Below, piece by piece: positions 35,865 through 48,118 of a DNA stretch of 64,000 nucleotides. The notes beneath the pieces were generated by a model. That model worked only from the letters and a program-made list of their open reading frames with translations, was not told where the DNA came from and searched no databases. Position 1 is the first letter of the stretch. Every line of letters begins with the position of its first letter. The position numbers were made by a program, and so were the translations under genes. The DNA comes from Papilionanthe hookeriana x Papilionanthe teres (lineage: Eukaryota > Streptophyta > Magnoliopsida > Asparagales > Orchidaceae), in assembly GCA_022702705.1 (NCBI GenBank), contig CM040432.1:43612540-43676539 (forward strand), written 5' to 3'.

Positions 35865-36215
35865 AAAAATAAAATTAAATTAAAGCTTAAATTAAATTAA
35901 ATCAAACAAATTAAATTAATTTAAATTAAATTAAATCAAATAAATTAAATTAAATTAAATTGAACAAATTAAATTAAATTGAATTGAATTTAATTAAAAT
36001 TAAATTAAATTAATTAAATAAAATTAAATTAAAAAAATAATTAAATTAAATTAAATTAAATTAAATCATATTAAATTAAATTAAATTAAATTAAATTAAA
36101 ATAAAAGAATAAAATCAAGTTAAAATTAAAATTAATTTAAATTAAATAAATTAAATTAAAATTGAAAGCTAAACCAAATCAAATTAAATTAAAGTTAAAT
36201 TAAATTAAAAAATAA
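35865..36215 (+). repeat. (AAATT)n array in P1
   Basis: Imperfect AAATT units with interruptions; more eroded than in Q. Confidence 0.85.
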
Positions 36216-37487
36216 CATCACTTTAAGACATAAAGAAATTCAAAATAGAGCGACTTGAACACTATTCCAAATTTAAACCCGTTAAGCGAGATTAAATTAA
36301 ATCACAAACTATTTGGACACCAATTTGCCCTCGAAAGCTTTGGTTATCATAACTCCTAAACAGAACGTTAAATGAAATGTTACTTCACTTATAGGATATT
36401 CAAATGTCCTAGTTCACTGAGCAAGATAACAAAACTTGAATTCCGGACGATTAATTCATTTGTATGATTAAATTCATTTGGACTTAAAACAATTCTAGCA
36501 ATATTGAAAAGATGTTTAAGATTCTTCTTAAGCACTTCCTCGATATGACGGGATGTTTATGAGAACAACTAAACTTAATTGTTCTTTGATGAAGAAAATC
36601 GTCCTCAAACCAAAACACTAAGAACACGGACGTCATAGGAAATGACTAGCTATAGGATTAGGAATTTGGTAGAAAACCATAACCCTTCTCTTAGCTTTAC
36701 CTAGGAATTTGCTTAAATATTCTAAATTGTGTTTAAGTGCGGCTTGGGATGACGGGAAGACCCTCCAGGGTACGCTTTTATTTTATTGCAATTTACCTTA
36801 TTGCAATTTATTTAATCGCATCGCACTTACTTTTCTTGCATGATAAACAACTGTTGCATGAAAACCCACACCTTTAGGATAGTCCCTAAAATTGAAACCA
36901 AAACTAAATTAAAAGTCATTGCATGATAAAATTCACCGCCACAATATTTCAAAATATAAAACAACTCAAAATTTAATCACAAACGGAACACAAAGCGTAA
37001 TTACAACTAAATTAAAACGTCTTGTTGGATGATCGGGAATACCTCGGATGATGTAACCTACGTGTTGCTTAACGGGATTTCCCACGGTCTAAATGAAAGT
37101 GTGGAACTCATTCAGTTGAGTTTAGCAAATTCATCTGGACTAAGTGAATCCGATAAAAATAACGATGCCGGAAGGATAGAACCGTGGGATCTTAACCGGT
37201 GTAGTTATAACCAACTTTAAGATTCATTTTAATTAAAAAATAAAAAACACTTGGAAATTAAGAAATCTCTTTAAATCAAAACACTTCTCTCATCTCCTGA
37301 TTTATGACTTCTATAACTAAACCTCTGCAACAACAAGGAGCTCGGAGCATGGTGGGCAGCACGGCCATCGTCATCAGCAAAACCTGAGTCTACTTCAGCA
37401 AAACTTTCTTAGAATTAAATAACTAAACCATAGGATTTCGAGATAGTTTTCCTAGTGCAACATAAATTCTCAACTCTTCGTTAGGCA

Positions 37488-37606
37488 TTTGCATGATCAT
37501 GTCATGTAAATTAAGCCCTAACCGGTCTTAGGACTCTGAGGTAGTCGTTCGGTATGACATAAACCCTCACATCTTCGAGGCTATTTGTATGATTTTATCA
37601 TACAAA
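37488..37606 (+). other. Paired tail hairpins of P1
   Basis: Stem one at 37488-37510 (TTTGCATGA with TCATGTAAA, one mismatch) and stem two at 37584-37606 (TTTGTATGA with TCATACAAA, perfect). They lie in two diverged tandem modules. Confidence 0.6.
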
Positions 37607-38269
37607 TATAAGTCCTAATTAATTAAAATTGGTAAAATCAAAACATTAAATGAACATTAGGGCTTTCCTAAATTCAAGCCAAACAATAGGATAGTCGGGA
37701 AATTACCGAAGTTCGCTTCGAATCTGTAATTTCTCCTACCTTTCTTCCTTTGAATTCCCAAAAGAAAATGTTCCAAATTTGATCCATTCCCTATTGAAAT
37801 TCCAAAATTCAATCCCTTGAAAGCTTAAACTTTGAAATTATTGAGAGCAGAACTACTGATTATTATCGAGAGTTTTCTTAGGTGATTCCTGTCACTTAAG
37901 ATGTAATTAACTATAGGGGCTTGCCCTTATAGGGAATTTTAAAGAACCTGAGTAATATAAACCCTGTTTAATGCTTTCATATTAGCGAGGGAATTTGTCG
38001 GCTTATAAAATTGGTTCGCGAGACCAAACGAATGTCACAAATCTTCTAGTTTATTTAATCGAGCCTCACCATCAAGCAGTGTGTCTATCCTTAGGGATAG
38101 ATACACGGTTTGTGGTGCGGTGCTCGTTTATATAAACTATTTGGGATGTGAAATCAGTTTAATTTCATATCTTAAAATTTTCAAACTTAAAATTATTTTC
38201 AAAATCGAATGCTACTTTCTAAATTATATATATATTTAAATTAAATTTAAAATATAAAATATGCCGACA

Positions 38270-38568
38270 CTAATTTATCCAGCATTTGATCCAAGAAAGG
38301 TAAAGAAAAATTATCCTTTCTAATGGCTTTATTTAATTTCCTATAGTCAATACAGATTCGCCATCCAGTAACTTGTCTTGTTGGGATAAGTTCATTTTTA
38401 TCATTAACAATGACTGTTACTCCTCCTTTCTTCGGAACACAATGAATAGGACTTACCCATTGACTATCCGAAATAGGATAAATAATTCCAACATCTAAAC
38501 TTTTTAAAATCACTTTTTTAACAACCTCTTTCATAAGTGGATTCAATTATCTTTGAGGTTCAATAGTA
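38270..38568 (-). pseudogene. pol: X: fragment of Athila-type reverse transcriptase
   Basis: A 299-bp scrap whose minus strand encodes NPLMKEVVKKVILKSLDVGI, WVSPIHCVPKKGGVTVIVND and RICIDYRKLNKAIRKDNFSLPFL, the N-terminal fingers/palm part of Athila RT. It matches 50673-50965 of element Y closely but keeps an open frame where Y has a 1-bp loss. It is sandwiched between the 3' ends of P1 (left) and R2 (right), so it is what remains visible of an older Athila copy hit by two Ogre insertions, or a rearranged junction. The catalytic FMDD part is absent. Confidence 0.85.
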
Positions 38569-41500
38569 TGTCGGTGTATTTTTTTAAGTTTTGAATTTAA
38601 TTTAAATATATATATAATTTAGAAAATAACATTTGGTTTTGAAAATAATTTTAAGTTTGAAAATTTTAAGATATGAAATTAAACCGATCTCACATCCCGA
38701 ATAGTTTAAATAAATTAGCACCGCACCACAAACCGTGCATCTATCCTGAAGAATAGACACACTGCTTGATGATAGGCCTCAATTAAATAAACTAGAAGAT
38801 TTTTGACATCTGTTTGGTCTGCGAACCAAATTTTATAAGCCGACAAGTTCCCTTGCTTAATATAAAGGAATTAAGCATGGATTATATTACCTGGGTTCTT
38901 AAAGTTCCCTATAAGGGCAAGCCCCTATAGTTAATTACATCTTAAATGACAGGAATCATTTAAGAAAACTCTCGATAATGATCAGTGGTTTTGCTCTCAG
39001 GAATTTCAAAGTTTAAGGTTTCAAAGGATTGGATTTTGGAAATTTCAATAGGGAATGGATCAAATTTTGAACAGTTATTTTGGGAATCCAAAGGAAGAAA
39101 GGTAGGGGATGTCACAGATCCGAGGAGAACCTCGGTGGACTTCCCAACTATCATATGGTTTGGCTTCAATTTGAGACTATTAATTAATATTTCTATCCTG
39201 CCAATTTTAGTTAATTAGGACTTATACTTGTATGATATAATCATACTAATAGCCTCGAAGATATGACGGTTTATGTCGTACCAAACAACTACCTCGGAGT
39301 CCTAAGACCGGTTAGGACTTACTTTGCATAACATGATTATGCAAATGCCTAACAAAAAGTTGAGGATTTATGTTGCACTAAGCAAACTAGAGTAAAATTC
39401 TATGGCTTGGTTATTTAATTCTAAGAAAGGTTTAGCTGAAGTACACACAAGTTTTGCTGATGAAGATGGTCGTGCTGCCCACTATGCTCGAAGCTCCTTG
39501 TTGTTGCAGAGGTTTAGTTTTAGAAAATGGCAATCAAGAGATGAGAGAAGTATTTTGGTATAGAAAGGTTGAAAATTGAGATGGCTTAGTATCTTAATTA
39601 AAACAAATCTTAAAGTTGATTAAGTAGAACCGATTAAGATCCCACGGTTCTGTCATCCCGGCACCGTTATTTTCATCGGATTCACTTAGTCCAAATGAAT
39701 TTTCTAAACTCAACTGAATGAGTTCCACACTTTCATTTAGACTGTGGGAAATCTCGTTAGCAACACGTGGGTTACATCATCTGAGGGATTCTCGATCATC
39801 CAACGAGACGTTTTAATTTTATTTATAATTGCAGATTTATTTTTGTTGGTGATTAAATTTTGAGTTGTTTAAGCATGATGGCTTCGATCATTTTTTATGC
39901 ATTTATAAGTACGGGAAAGTAAGACATTTAATAAATTGCAGAATGTAAATTGTAATAAACTTAAATGCGTGCCTGGTGGGCATTCCCATCATTTTCACCT
40001 GCACTTAAAACACATGTCAAGGCATTATATAAGAAAACACCTCGGTAAAGCTAAGGGAAGGTTCTGGTTGTCTACCAAAGTCCTAATCCTATGGATAGTT
40101 AATTCCTATGAGGTCAAGGTTTTAGTGTTTTGTTGAGGATGATTTTCTTCACCAAAGAACACTGAAGTCTCACTGTTCTTTTAAAACATCTCCTCAAGTT
40201 ATAGAAGTTCTCAGAATTAATTTCTGAATGTCTTCTTAAACATTTTAAGGATTACTTTAAGTTCAGTTAGTTTTATTGTGGTAATGAATCACTCATCCAG
40301 GTTACTCTTGCTCAGTGAACTAGGATGTTTGATTATCCTGTGAGTAAAGTGACATTTCATTTAATGCTCCATTGAAGAATTATAATAATGAAAGCCTTTA
40401 GGGGCAAACTAGGTAATTAGAGGATACTAATCACCCTTAATTAAGTTTGAGTTGATGGTTCAAAATGATTTAGTTATGATTAATCTTCTTTTTTCCTTTA
40501 GATTATATTTTAACTTTGGAATAGTGTTCAAGTTTTTCAATTCAATTAAGTTTGATTAGTTTTAATGATTTTAATTTTTCAAATTGATTTTTAAATGTTT
40601 TAAATTCATTCTGAATTAAAGTTTCAGGAAATTTCAAATTAGTTTCTTTTAGCGTCTTCTTTCATTTTCATTACTTAATTTAATTTAATTTAATCATAAG
40701 AGTTTTCAAAAATTAATCCTCTTTTAAAATATTAATTTCAATCGTTATCTTAAAGTTCCATTAATTGATATTTTGAACAAAGTTTAATTAAATTAAAGAT
40801 TAAAGAATTTAATTTAGAGAATTAGAATTTTTTTTATTACATTTCTTCTTAATCTTTAATCATCCAAGCTTTAATTAGTCTTCCAAATTTTATGTAATTT
40901 AATTAATGTTTCTTTCTTTTAATGATTAAGGTGGTTTAATGGGTTCCTAACTTAAAGTCCCTATATTTCAATCTTCCAAAATAAAGGTTTGGATCAAAGA
41001 TTTTACCCTTCCTTTCATTAAACCTAAAGATTAATTAAGGTTAAAATCCTTTAATTACTTTAATGCCCTCTTAAGCATATTTATATCATAATTCATCAAA
41101 TCAAGCTCAATTGAACTTGAGAATTTTATGTCACCTTACTCACATGTCAATTAAGACATTAGAGGGGGAAATGTGATTTTTTCAATTTTAATTTAATTTA
41201 TAAAGTAATTTTAATGAAAATAGGGATTTTTCAATGAAAATTCAACAACATGACTAAGGTAAAGTTTCTGTCATTGGGAAAATTATGGGAGGTTTCTATT
41301 GACTAGAGGACCACTTTGACTAATTTTTGTGATTTTTTTAAATTATATATTATTTATTATATTTACTTCAAGTTTTGGAGTATTAATTAATTATAAAATA
41401 AAATTAAAGTTGAAAAATGGATTTTATATTTTTCTTAAATCTCTCTGACCTCAAGGAACACGAGAGAAAAAAATTTATATTTTTCTAATTTTTCTTTAAA

Positions 41501-42542
41501 CTTTTAGAATTATTTTAGTGAAAATATTGGAAAATTCATTTTTTAATATTAGAAATGTCTTAAGCCCTTAAAATTCAAAATCTTTACTTAGAGACTTGGA
41601 TAAAAATTTTGATTAATTTCTAAGTTATTAGGAGATCAAATATGACATTTTTATGAATTTTAATATTTTTATGATTTTTATAATTTTTTTATTAATAAAA
41701 TATTAGAAGTAGGGTTAAAAATGAAATTTTTTAGAAAAATCTAATTTTAATTTTCTTAGAATCCTCGACATCAGAGAGTCTACAAAATCAATTTATTGAA
41801 TTTTTGAAATATATTTTAAGTTTTATGAAATTTTAAAGTATAAAATTGGTCATGTTACTTAAATAATTCATTTAGTGGGTTAAAACATTTTTAATTGACT
41901 TTAAAATTTTTATGGGGTTTCCTCTGACCCTAAAGATCAGCGGAGAAAGGATCTCAATTTATTTTGATTTTTTAATTGCCTTAATTAATTCAATGTTGAT
42001 TTTAGGTTAAGTGAACCATTAAGATTATTTACAATGTTTTAAGCCATGAAATAATTATCCCAAGTCCCTCTGGTCATAGAGAACCTATCCTAATTTTCCT
42101 GGAATTTTCCAAACAGTATGCTAATTATTGGAATTAAAATACCAAAATAGGCATAAAAATTTGGAAAATAGATAACTTGCCATTGAGGTGGCCTCTGGCC
42201 TTGGAAAATTCAGGCAATGTTCCCAAGAACATAGGCTACAAAAGCCCTATGGTCTCATGTCATGGTGAATTGTGTGTGTGAGTGGAGAATCAAAATATCC
42301 AAATCAGAGTTTAATTAATTAAAAATTAAGTACTTAACAAAATAGATCAATTCTTTTTCCACATTATTCTCCTCTGTTCACTGAGCAAGTGGGTATTTTT
42401 CTTTTAATTTTGTGATTTTTCTACACAAAGATATGAATTTTCAAAGGTTCGGGGATTTAAATAATTCAGAAAATCTATAATTTCCTACTTAACCATGTCG
42501 GTGCCAACTCAACCTACGGCGGGTCGAAGTTCCTCGCGTCGT
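38569..42542 (-). mobile_element. R2: old reverse-strand Ogre-type LTR fragment
   Basis: Starts TGTCGGTGTA, the reversed LTR 3' end in its short form, and follows the LTR backward to CCTCGCGTCGT, in the GC-rich block equivalent to about 58690 of S. It is much more diverged than Q or S. The tail hairpin is best preserved here (39323-39345, perfect 9-base arms), and remnants of the AT-rich region follow. Element Y begins at 42543; the rest of R2 should lie beyond Y, outside the window. No gene seen. Confidence 0.8.
39323..39345 (-). other. R2 tail hairpin (arms TTTGCATAA / TTATGCAAA)
   Basis: Perfect 9-base arms with a 5-base loop. P1 has GA/TC in place of AA/TT at the top of the same stem, a compensatory-looking change. 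A decayed sister stem is at about 39229-39251. Confidence 0.6.
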
Positions 42543-43746
42543 TGACCCGACTGCAAGTAACGCAGTAATATATGCTTTCAAAAGGTAGCCAAAGCTTGAC
42601 CCAATTTATAATAAGCGGCCAGTGTATAAATCAAAATATTGTAAATTTTAGAAATTACTTTACACACTAGGGGTACTATGCAAGTATACGTATCGTTTCA
42701 AGTAATATAGGGTTTTCTATTATAACCCAAGTACCGATCCCACGGGGAAGAATTATAGAAATAAATTTTCTAAATATTATATTTTAAAAATATATTTTTA
42801 TCCTTTAAATTAACTATAAATTACTATTAATTTACTAGATGCAATTAAAGAAAACAATACTAAGAGAATGATTTATGAAAATTATATAAAATAACAACTT
42901 TCTTTCCTTCAATTAATCCAAGATTTTTAAGATAATTTAATATTCGTTGGAGAATCTAATTTATGGTATTGTGCCAAATAGAAGCATACATATTCTTTAC
43001 CCTTTGATCCAAGTGCAAAGAACATTGGCTAACTTACAGATCAGGTCCGGATGTATTGTTAGTAGTATCGGGTTAATCTAGACTCTCACTTCTAGATGTC
43101 CAAGGGTGGCTATGGTCGGCCCTACTAGTGACCCATTCCTGATTTATAAATCAAATTATAAGAATTTAGCGTGTCACACTAAAAACTTATCAATTCTATG
43201 CCCATTAAATCTTATCTTCCTATTTATTTGCACTTCACCTTGAATAGCCCGCACATGGCCTTCGACTACCCAAGGATTCATGCGACATTTACAAGTTAAG
43301 AGTTCTTCTCCTTCAAGGTTTCAAAACTCTTCAACAGGTTTTAATAATTTAAATGACTATTTTAAAAAGTAAAGTAAGATCAGGTATTAATGTCATCACA
43401 ATATTTTTGAAAATATTTTGAATTTTAATTCTCCATCGAATCTTTATATTATCTTATCTATCTCTTCAGGATTGAAGGAAGAAAGTAAAATAACTACTCA
43501 GAACACATTGAAAATAAACTGCAAAACATAATAAATAATCTTTGAATAAAATAAAAATATACTTATCTCAAATATTCCTTCTACAGATTTTTTGACTCCT
43601 GACTCTACAGTGTAATGAACTCCAGATGCTACAACTTGAAAGTAAACTCACTAAACTAAACAAAAGTGGCCCTAAATTTCTCTCTCTAAGGAGACTAGAG
43701 GAGGTGGGACTAATGAGGGGCGATTTTCTCTGAAGGAGTGGACTAC

Positions 43747-43754
43747 TATTTATA
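43747..43754 (-). promoter_or_regulatory. TATA box of Y LTR
   Basis: TATAAATA on the minus strand, within CCTATAAATAGTAG, corresponding to TATATATA in the Z LTR at 54046-54053. Confidence 0.65.
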
Positions 43755-43825
43755 GGCTCCAAGGGTTGCCTTGAGGCACCTCTTCAAAACATGTCCAAAT
43801 TCAATGAATCTTCTAGAAGGTCGAT

Positions 43826-43864
43826 CTGGCACCTTGGCGCAGGAATCTGGCGCCTAGGCGCCGG
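43826..43864 (-). repeat. Dyad motif pair in Y LTR
   Basis: CTGGCGCCTAGGCGCCGG at 43847-43864 next to a diverged copy CTGGCACCTTGGCGCAGG at 43826-43843. Upstream of the TATA box on the LTR strand. Confidence 0.8.
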
Positions 43865-44054
43865 ACACCGCGTCTAGTTCTTCGCACCTCTTCACGTTTA
43901 AAACCGTTTTAGAGCGTCCAAATGCAATGTATCACATGTTTTATTATCAAGGAACAATTGCCAGTCTTCTAGAATGTCCAATAACTGCTCATTCCGTCAA
44001 AATAACCATTCAAAAGTCATCAAAAACTTGACAGTTTCTGTATCGAGTATAGCG

Positions 44055-44087
44055 ATTAGGCGCCAGTTTCTGGCGCCTAGGCGCCAG
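44055..44087 (-). repeat. Perfect 18-bp palindrome in Y LTR
   Basis: CTGGCGCCTAGGCGCCAG at 44070-44087, preceded by a half-like GATTAGGCGCCAG. The identical palindrome recurs at 47089-47106. Confidence 0.9.
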
Positions 44088-44269
44088 ACCATATTTTTTT
44101 CGTCTTTTTGTATTTTGCTCCATTTTTGCTCCCTTTTGCTCCTTTTTTTTCTAGACCTTTTTACATCACCTACATCCAAAAACACAAAAATACCTTTCAT
44201 TAAAGAATAATATCCTTAGAAATTGATAAAAATCAAGGCATAAAAATATGTATTTTTCTTCATGGATCA

Positions 44270-44284
44270 AAATCCCCCAAACTT
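44270..44284 (-). other. Polypurine tract of Athila element Y
   Basis: AAGTTTGGGGGATTT on the minus strand directly precedes the LTR start; this AAGTTTGGGGG form is usual for Athila-like elements. Confidence 0.8.
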
Positions 44285-45665
44285 AAATGTTACTTGTCCT
44301 CAAGTAACTCTTTTTACTATATAAAATATCCTTTGGAATAAAAGATAAATATTTAAGATTCCTTATAATTTTTGATTTTATAAAGTCTTTAGTAAATTAT
44401 TAACCTAATTTCACTAACTAGGTTTAATTTTAAGAATTTAAAGAATATTCAACAACTAAATCATAAGATTTCAAACTTTTCATTCATTTTGAAAATAATA
44501 GAAGCTTATTATATTAAGATCTCATAGATTGTTTACAAGAAAAATATTTTCTTGAAAAATCATTTTTAAATGAATATTCATGTATAAAAATTAAGTAAGA
44601 TATGTAACTAGTTTTCTTCCTATAAGATAACTTAAGTGAAGCCAATTTTTGATTAGGCATTTCCTCAAGCTTCTCATCTCTTTTTTTTTTATAGAGAGGA
44701 TTACTATATCTGGATAGCCTGTTAATGGTTTTGAACTTCACTATCCTTAGCTTATATTTTTAAAACTTATACATTTTCACTTAATTATTATAACGTAAAT
44801 AATAATTCAAAAAGATTTCCAATCTTTTCTTTTTCAAGTGATAATTTCTGATTACTTAATATTTCTAAATTCTATCATTTCTATCATGAATAGAAAAATT
44901 CTTTAATCTTATTCTTCCTTAATTTAAATAATTCTATTCTTAAAATCAATCAAAGTTAGTAAAACTTTAGTTAATTTCATTAAATTGTTTATAATTTCAA
45001 AAATAAAAGTGATCTCAAATAAATTCTTGATTCCTTAAATTATGTTAAAATGTTTTTATTTTTAAGACAATATTAGCTGTTTAAGGACAAATAAAATTTA
45101 AATTTGAATGTATTTCCTTTGTCCCAAACTTAAATTTTGGTACACTATGAAAATTTTGAAAGTATGAGAGAAAGAAAATCATAAGAATTTTTATAAGTAT
45201 GTAAAAACAATCTTAAAAAGAAAAATTAACTTTTTAAACATGCTTTTATGAATAATTAAGATAAAATTGAAGCATGTATAAAAAAGTAAGCAGGCTATTT
45301 TTTTATTATACTAAATTTGAAACAAAATTAAAGTAGAGCAAAATTACTAAGTACTAAACAGTAAACTAAAACAAACATATAAATTAACTCTAAAATCAGT
45401 CTCAACACAATATACTAAAAATGTTTTAACCACAGAATCCATCCACACAAGTACATAAACTAAACAACACACATCAAACATAAAACTAACAAACAATCAA
45501 ACTAACAACAGAGTAGCACTACATAAAAATCTCTCTACTACTAATCACTAGTTGTCGCCTCATCGTCATCATCATCACCATAGGAAAACTCAACGTCCTT
45601 AGGATCAATAAATGGTGTAAAGCTAGGAAAAGTAGGGAAACTCACATAATGTTCACCCTTCAGAA
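44285..45665 (-). other. AT-rich spacer between post-pol ORF and PPT of Y
   Basis: About 1.4 kb of AT-rich sequence; only short incidental ORFs. No gene seen. Confidence 0.65.
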
Positions 45666-45669
45666 ATCC

Positions 45670-46703
45670 GACTAGGGCTTCATCATACTCGCATCGTAAC
45701 TACTCTTCCTCCGGGTATAGTCGGAAAGATGATCCAGTTTCTTGTCAATAGTATCTATCCCGCAGGTGAGTCCGAAACAACTCCCGTTCGTCGCTCTAAA
45801 ACTGATCATGCATGGACTCCCAGAAATCTGATGGTGGCTCAGCTGAAGTAGAGGGGCGAGAAGTACAAGGTCTACCTGGAGTATATGTAGAAGTAGAAGG
45901 AGCAGTCGATCTCTTACCTTGAAGACGATCATAGATACTAACACTCTCTTGCCCAATTGGCTTGGTAGTCTTTAACTTCTCCTCAGAAATATCAGTACTG
46001 ACTCCATCATTAACACATAATGAATAAATCAAAGAAGGAAATCCTAATCCAACAGAAGTGCTAAATCTCGCAATAGAATCCACAGATTCATAAATAATAT
46101 TGCCAATGTCTATAGGTTTCCTCTCCTGAATGCAGTAATTCAAGATCGCTCAATCTTTAGTTACTTCACTCAGATGATTGGAAGGTAACAATCTCGCAGA
46201 AATGAAATAGTGCCATGCTTTTGAAATACCATTCAGCTTGGAAGATTTGAAATTTACCCTTTTGTCATTCCTGATCTTCCAAGATCCAAGATCTTGTCGA
46301 CCAAATAGGCAATAATCATATCCAAATCACCCTCAGATGGTGATAATCTAGAATAATAGCACTCAATCGTCAGTGGCAGGCCATAGAATATGTTGATTCT
46401 TTCTGGAGTAAATCCTACTCTGATTCCTCTAACAAACACTTCAGAATCTTCAGCATCCAGAAAATTTGCATAAAATTCTCGAACAACCGGGATAACAGCA
46501 ATAGCAGTGAAGTAACAAAATCGCTGCCAGTTGTGTGCAACGATAGTGTTTTCGATCATCTCCCCTGGATGATAAAAACTTCATTCCGAGATGAACCTTC
46601 TCGATGACGCAAGTTCATGGAAGCGAAAATGCGCAGCCGCAGTTGGAAATTTGCTGCTATGAAAATTTTCTCATCCCTTCACGCGCTTAGATTTTGGAGC
46701 CAT
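45670..46703 (-). pseudogene. Athila post-pol ORF (plant transposon-type domain), broken
   Basis: Opens on the minus strand with MAPKSKRVKG at 46703 and meets a stop at once. The 46559-46254 frame reads WQRFCYFTAIAVIPVVREFYANFL, then VFVRGIRVGFTPERINIFYGLP. This pattern (FYAN...VRG..V.F....IN..YGLP) belongs to the putative plant transposon protein domain found in the third ORF of Athila-like elements, sometimes called env-like. Continuation lies in frames 46143-45796 and 45956-45672, ending in Ser/Thr/Pro-rich sequence and then WESMHDQF. At least three frame breaks. Function is not established for the family. Confidence 0.65.
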
Positions 46704-47501
46704 CTAAATGTGAAAGAAAACAAGAATAAATTTAGGAATCAAAGATTTAAACTCTTTTTAAGTTTATAAAACTTAAAATAAGTTTAAAAGTCCAAATAAA
46801 TCATTAAAAATCAAAAAAAATTTCAAAATTTTGGTTCTTAGCAAAAACTAGGAAAATCTGTGGTGAAAATTGAAAATAAATGGTTTAAAGTGTAGATCTG
46901 ACCTTAAGACGATGAAATCAAGTGGTTTCACGCTCAAATCCTTAATGTATTTACCTCAAAATGGATCCAAAGGGTGTATTTTCGTGAAAATGGGGAAGAA
47001 GATGAAACTTAGGTGTCAAAAATGGCTTTTGGGGGTTTAAATGGTAATTTTCGGGTAGCAGGCCGAACCGGCGCTTAGGCGCCAAATTCTGGCGCCTAGG
47101 CGCCAGACTCGCCTTTCACAAAAAATTATTTTTAAATTTAATTTTCCACCAAAATTCATAAATTCAACTTCCAATTACTCATATTAGAGTAGGGCTTCAA
47201 TTTCTAACTTCCAAAACATTTTCCAAAAATTTTAAAAATTAATATTAAATCTACCAATCAAACACTAAGTTTACGTCAAACTCACTAAATTCCATTCATA
47301 ATCTTCAATGTTGACTCAATACATTTCAGATAAGTATTATACTTGATTCAAGTTCCTAATACACACTCAAACACAACAATATCTAAGCAAAAACAACACA
47401 CATTGAACATGAAAGCAAATACACAAACTATCATAATCGATTCTCTAAATCGATACAATGACATAACAAACCATATAATAACTAACCCATTACCAGAATA
47501 T
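46704..47501 (-). other. Pol-ORF3 spacer of Y with dyad motifs
   Basis: Non-coding; contains GGCGCTTAGGCGCC at 47070-47083 and the perfect palindrome at 47089-47106. Otherwise AT-rich with no gene. Confidence 0.7.
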
Positions 47502-47741
47502 TCAATCTTCACAAGGGAAAATATAAATACTACTTGGAAAGAACACTAACGCTCTCGGGAAATCAGTAGCCGTCTTTTCTTCAATCCACTTGTTCTTCGC
47601 ATACATTTCAACTTGAGCATCATGATAAGTCGCAAAATGATCAAATTGAAGTTTCATCTGCCATTCTAGATGTTCAATCTGATGAAACATCTCATGAAGG
47701 TGATCTCCAATGCTTTTAAAATCCACTTTAAACTTATCCAA
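47502..47741 (-). pseudogene. Small ORF upstream of ORF3 in Y
   Basis: A 79-codon minus-strand frame, MDKFKVDFKSIGDHLHEMFHQIEHLEWQ..., amphipathic with His, Glu and Gln, like a short coiled coil. I recognise no family. It could be a displaced C-terminal exon of an ORF3-type protein, which often ends in coiled coil. Confidence 0.3.
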
Positions 47742-47973
47742 ATGACTAGAGATTTTTCCTAAACTTACAATAATGAAACCGTTGAATTAGGGTTGAGGAT
47801 CTTTAGAAACCTTGTCTCTAACTTCTTCTCCATGATTTCTTCCTTTCTTTTCTTCAAAATTCTCTCAAATCTCTCAAGAATGAAGTGCAAGGGAAGTAAT
47901 TCTGATTGCTTTGATGGTTAGGGACGAGAATAGGTTGAAAAACTAAAAATTTCGGTTTTTGCATGTCCCAGTA

Positions 47974-48118
47974 ACCATGGCGCTTAGGTGCCGAATCTGG
48001 CGCCTATGCGCTGGACCTATTGATACATAGTTGATTCTGGCGCTTAGGCGCCGAATTCTGGCGCTTAGACGCCGAATTCTGGCGCGTAGGCGCCGAGTTC
48101 TGGTGCATAGGCGCCAGA
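47974..48118 (-). repeat. Cluster of six or seven dyad motif copies
   Basis: Imperfect tandem units of about 21 bp built on CTGGCGCYTAGGCGCC (Y = C or T), with variants TGGCGCGTAGGCGCC and TGGTGCATAGGCGCC. It is the densest cluster of the motif also found in the Y LTR. Confidence 0.85.

Larger units (their letters stand above)
31327..38269 (+). mobile_element. P1: plus-strand Ogre-type LTR, right part
   Basis: Begins at GGCTCATGTGGGC, equivalent to position 3055 of the Q 5' LTR, and runs to the terminus ATGCCGACA at 38269. The missing first ~443 bp would lie left of the window if R1 inserted here. Its 3' end is the short form: it lacks the roughly 65 bp that Q and S carry after the ATTCGCCGACA point. 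It is more diverged from Q than the two Q LTRs are from each other. TATTTAAA is at 33253-33260 and the perfect leader hairpin at 33887-33905. No protein gene. Confidence 0.85.
42543..44269 (-). repeat. 3' LTR of Athila element Y
   Basis: On the minus strand it starts TGATCCATGAAG directly after the polypurine tract and ends GGGTCA at 42543. It shares its start, GGAGCAAAA phrases, TATA region and CGATACGTATACTTGC block with the Z LTR. A first GTCA followed by TGGCTACC at 42597-42584 looks like a former LTR end and decayed PBS, 54 bp inside the present end. The end at 42543 is supported by R2 homology continuing to 42542. Target duplication would be GTCGT (42538-42542). Confidence 0.75.

Noticed and set aside
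42597..42597. Inner GTCA as the end of the Y LTR
   Set aside because: R2 homology continues only to 42542 and the stretch 42543-42596 is not Ogre LTR, so the outer GGGTCA at 42543 fits better.
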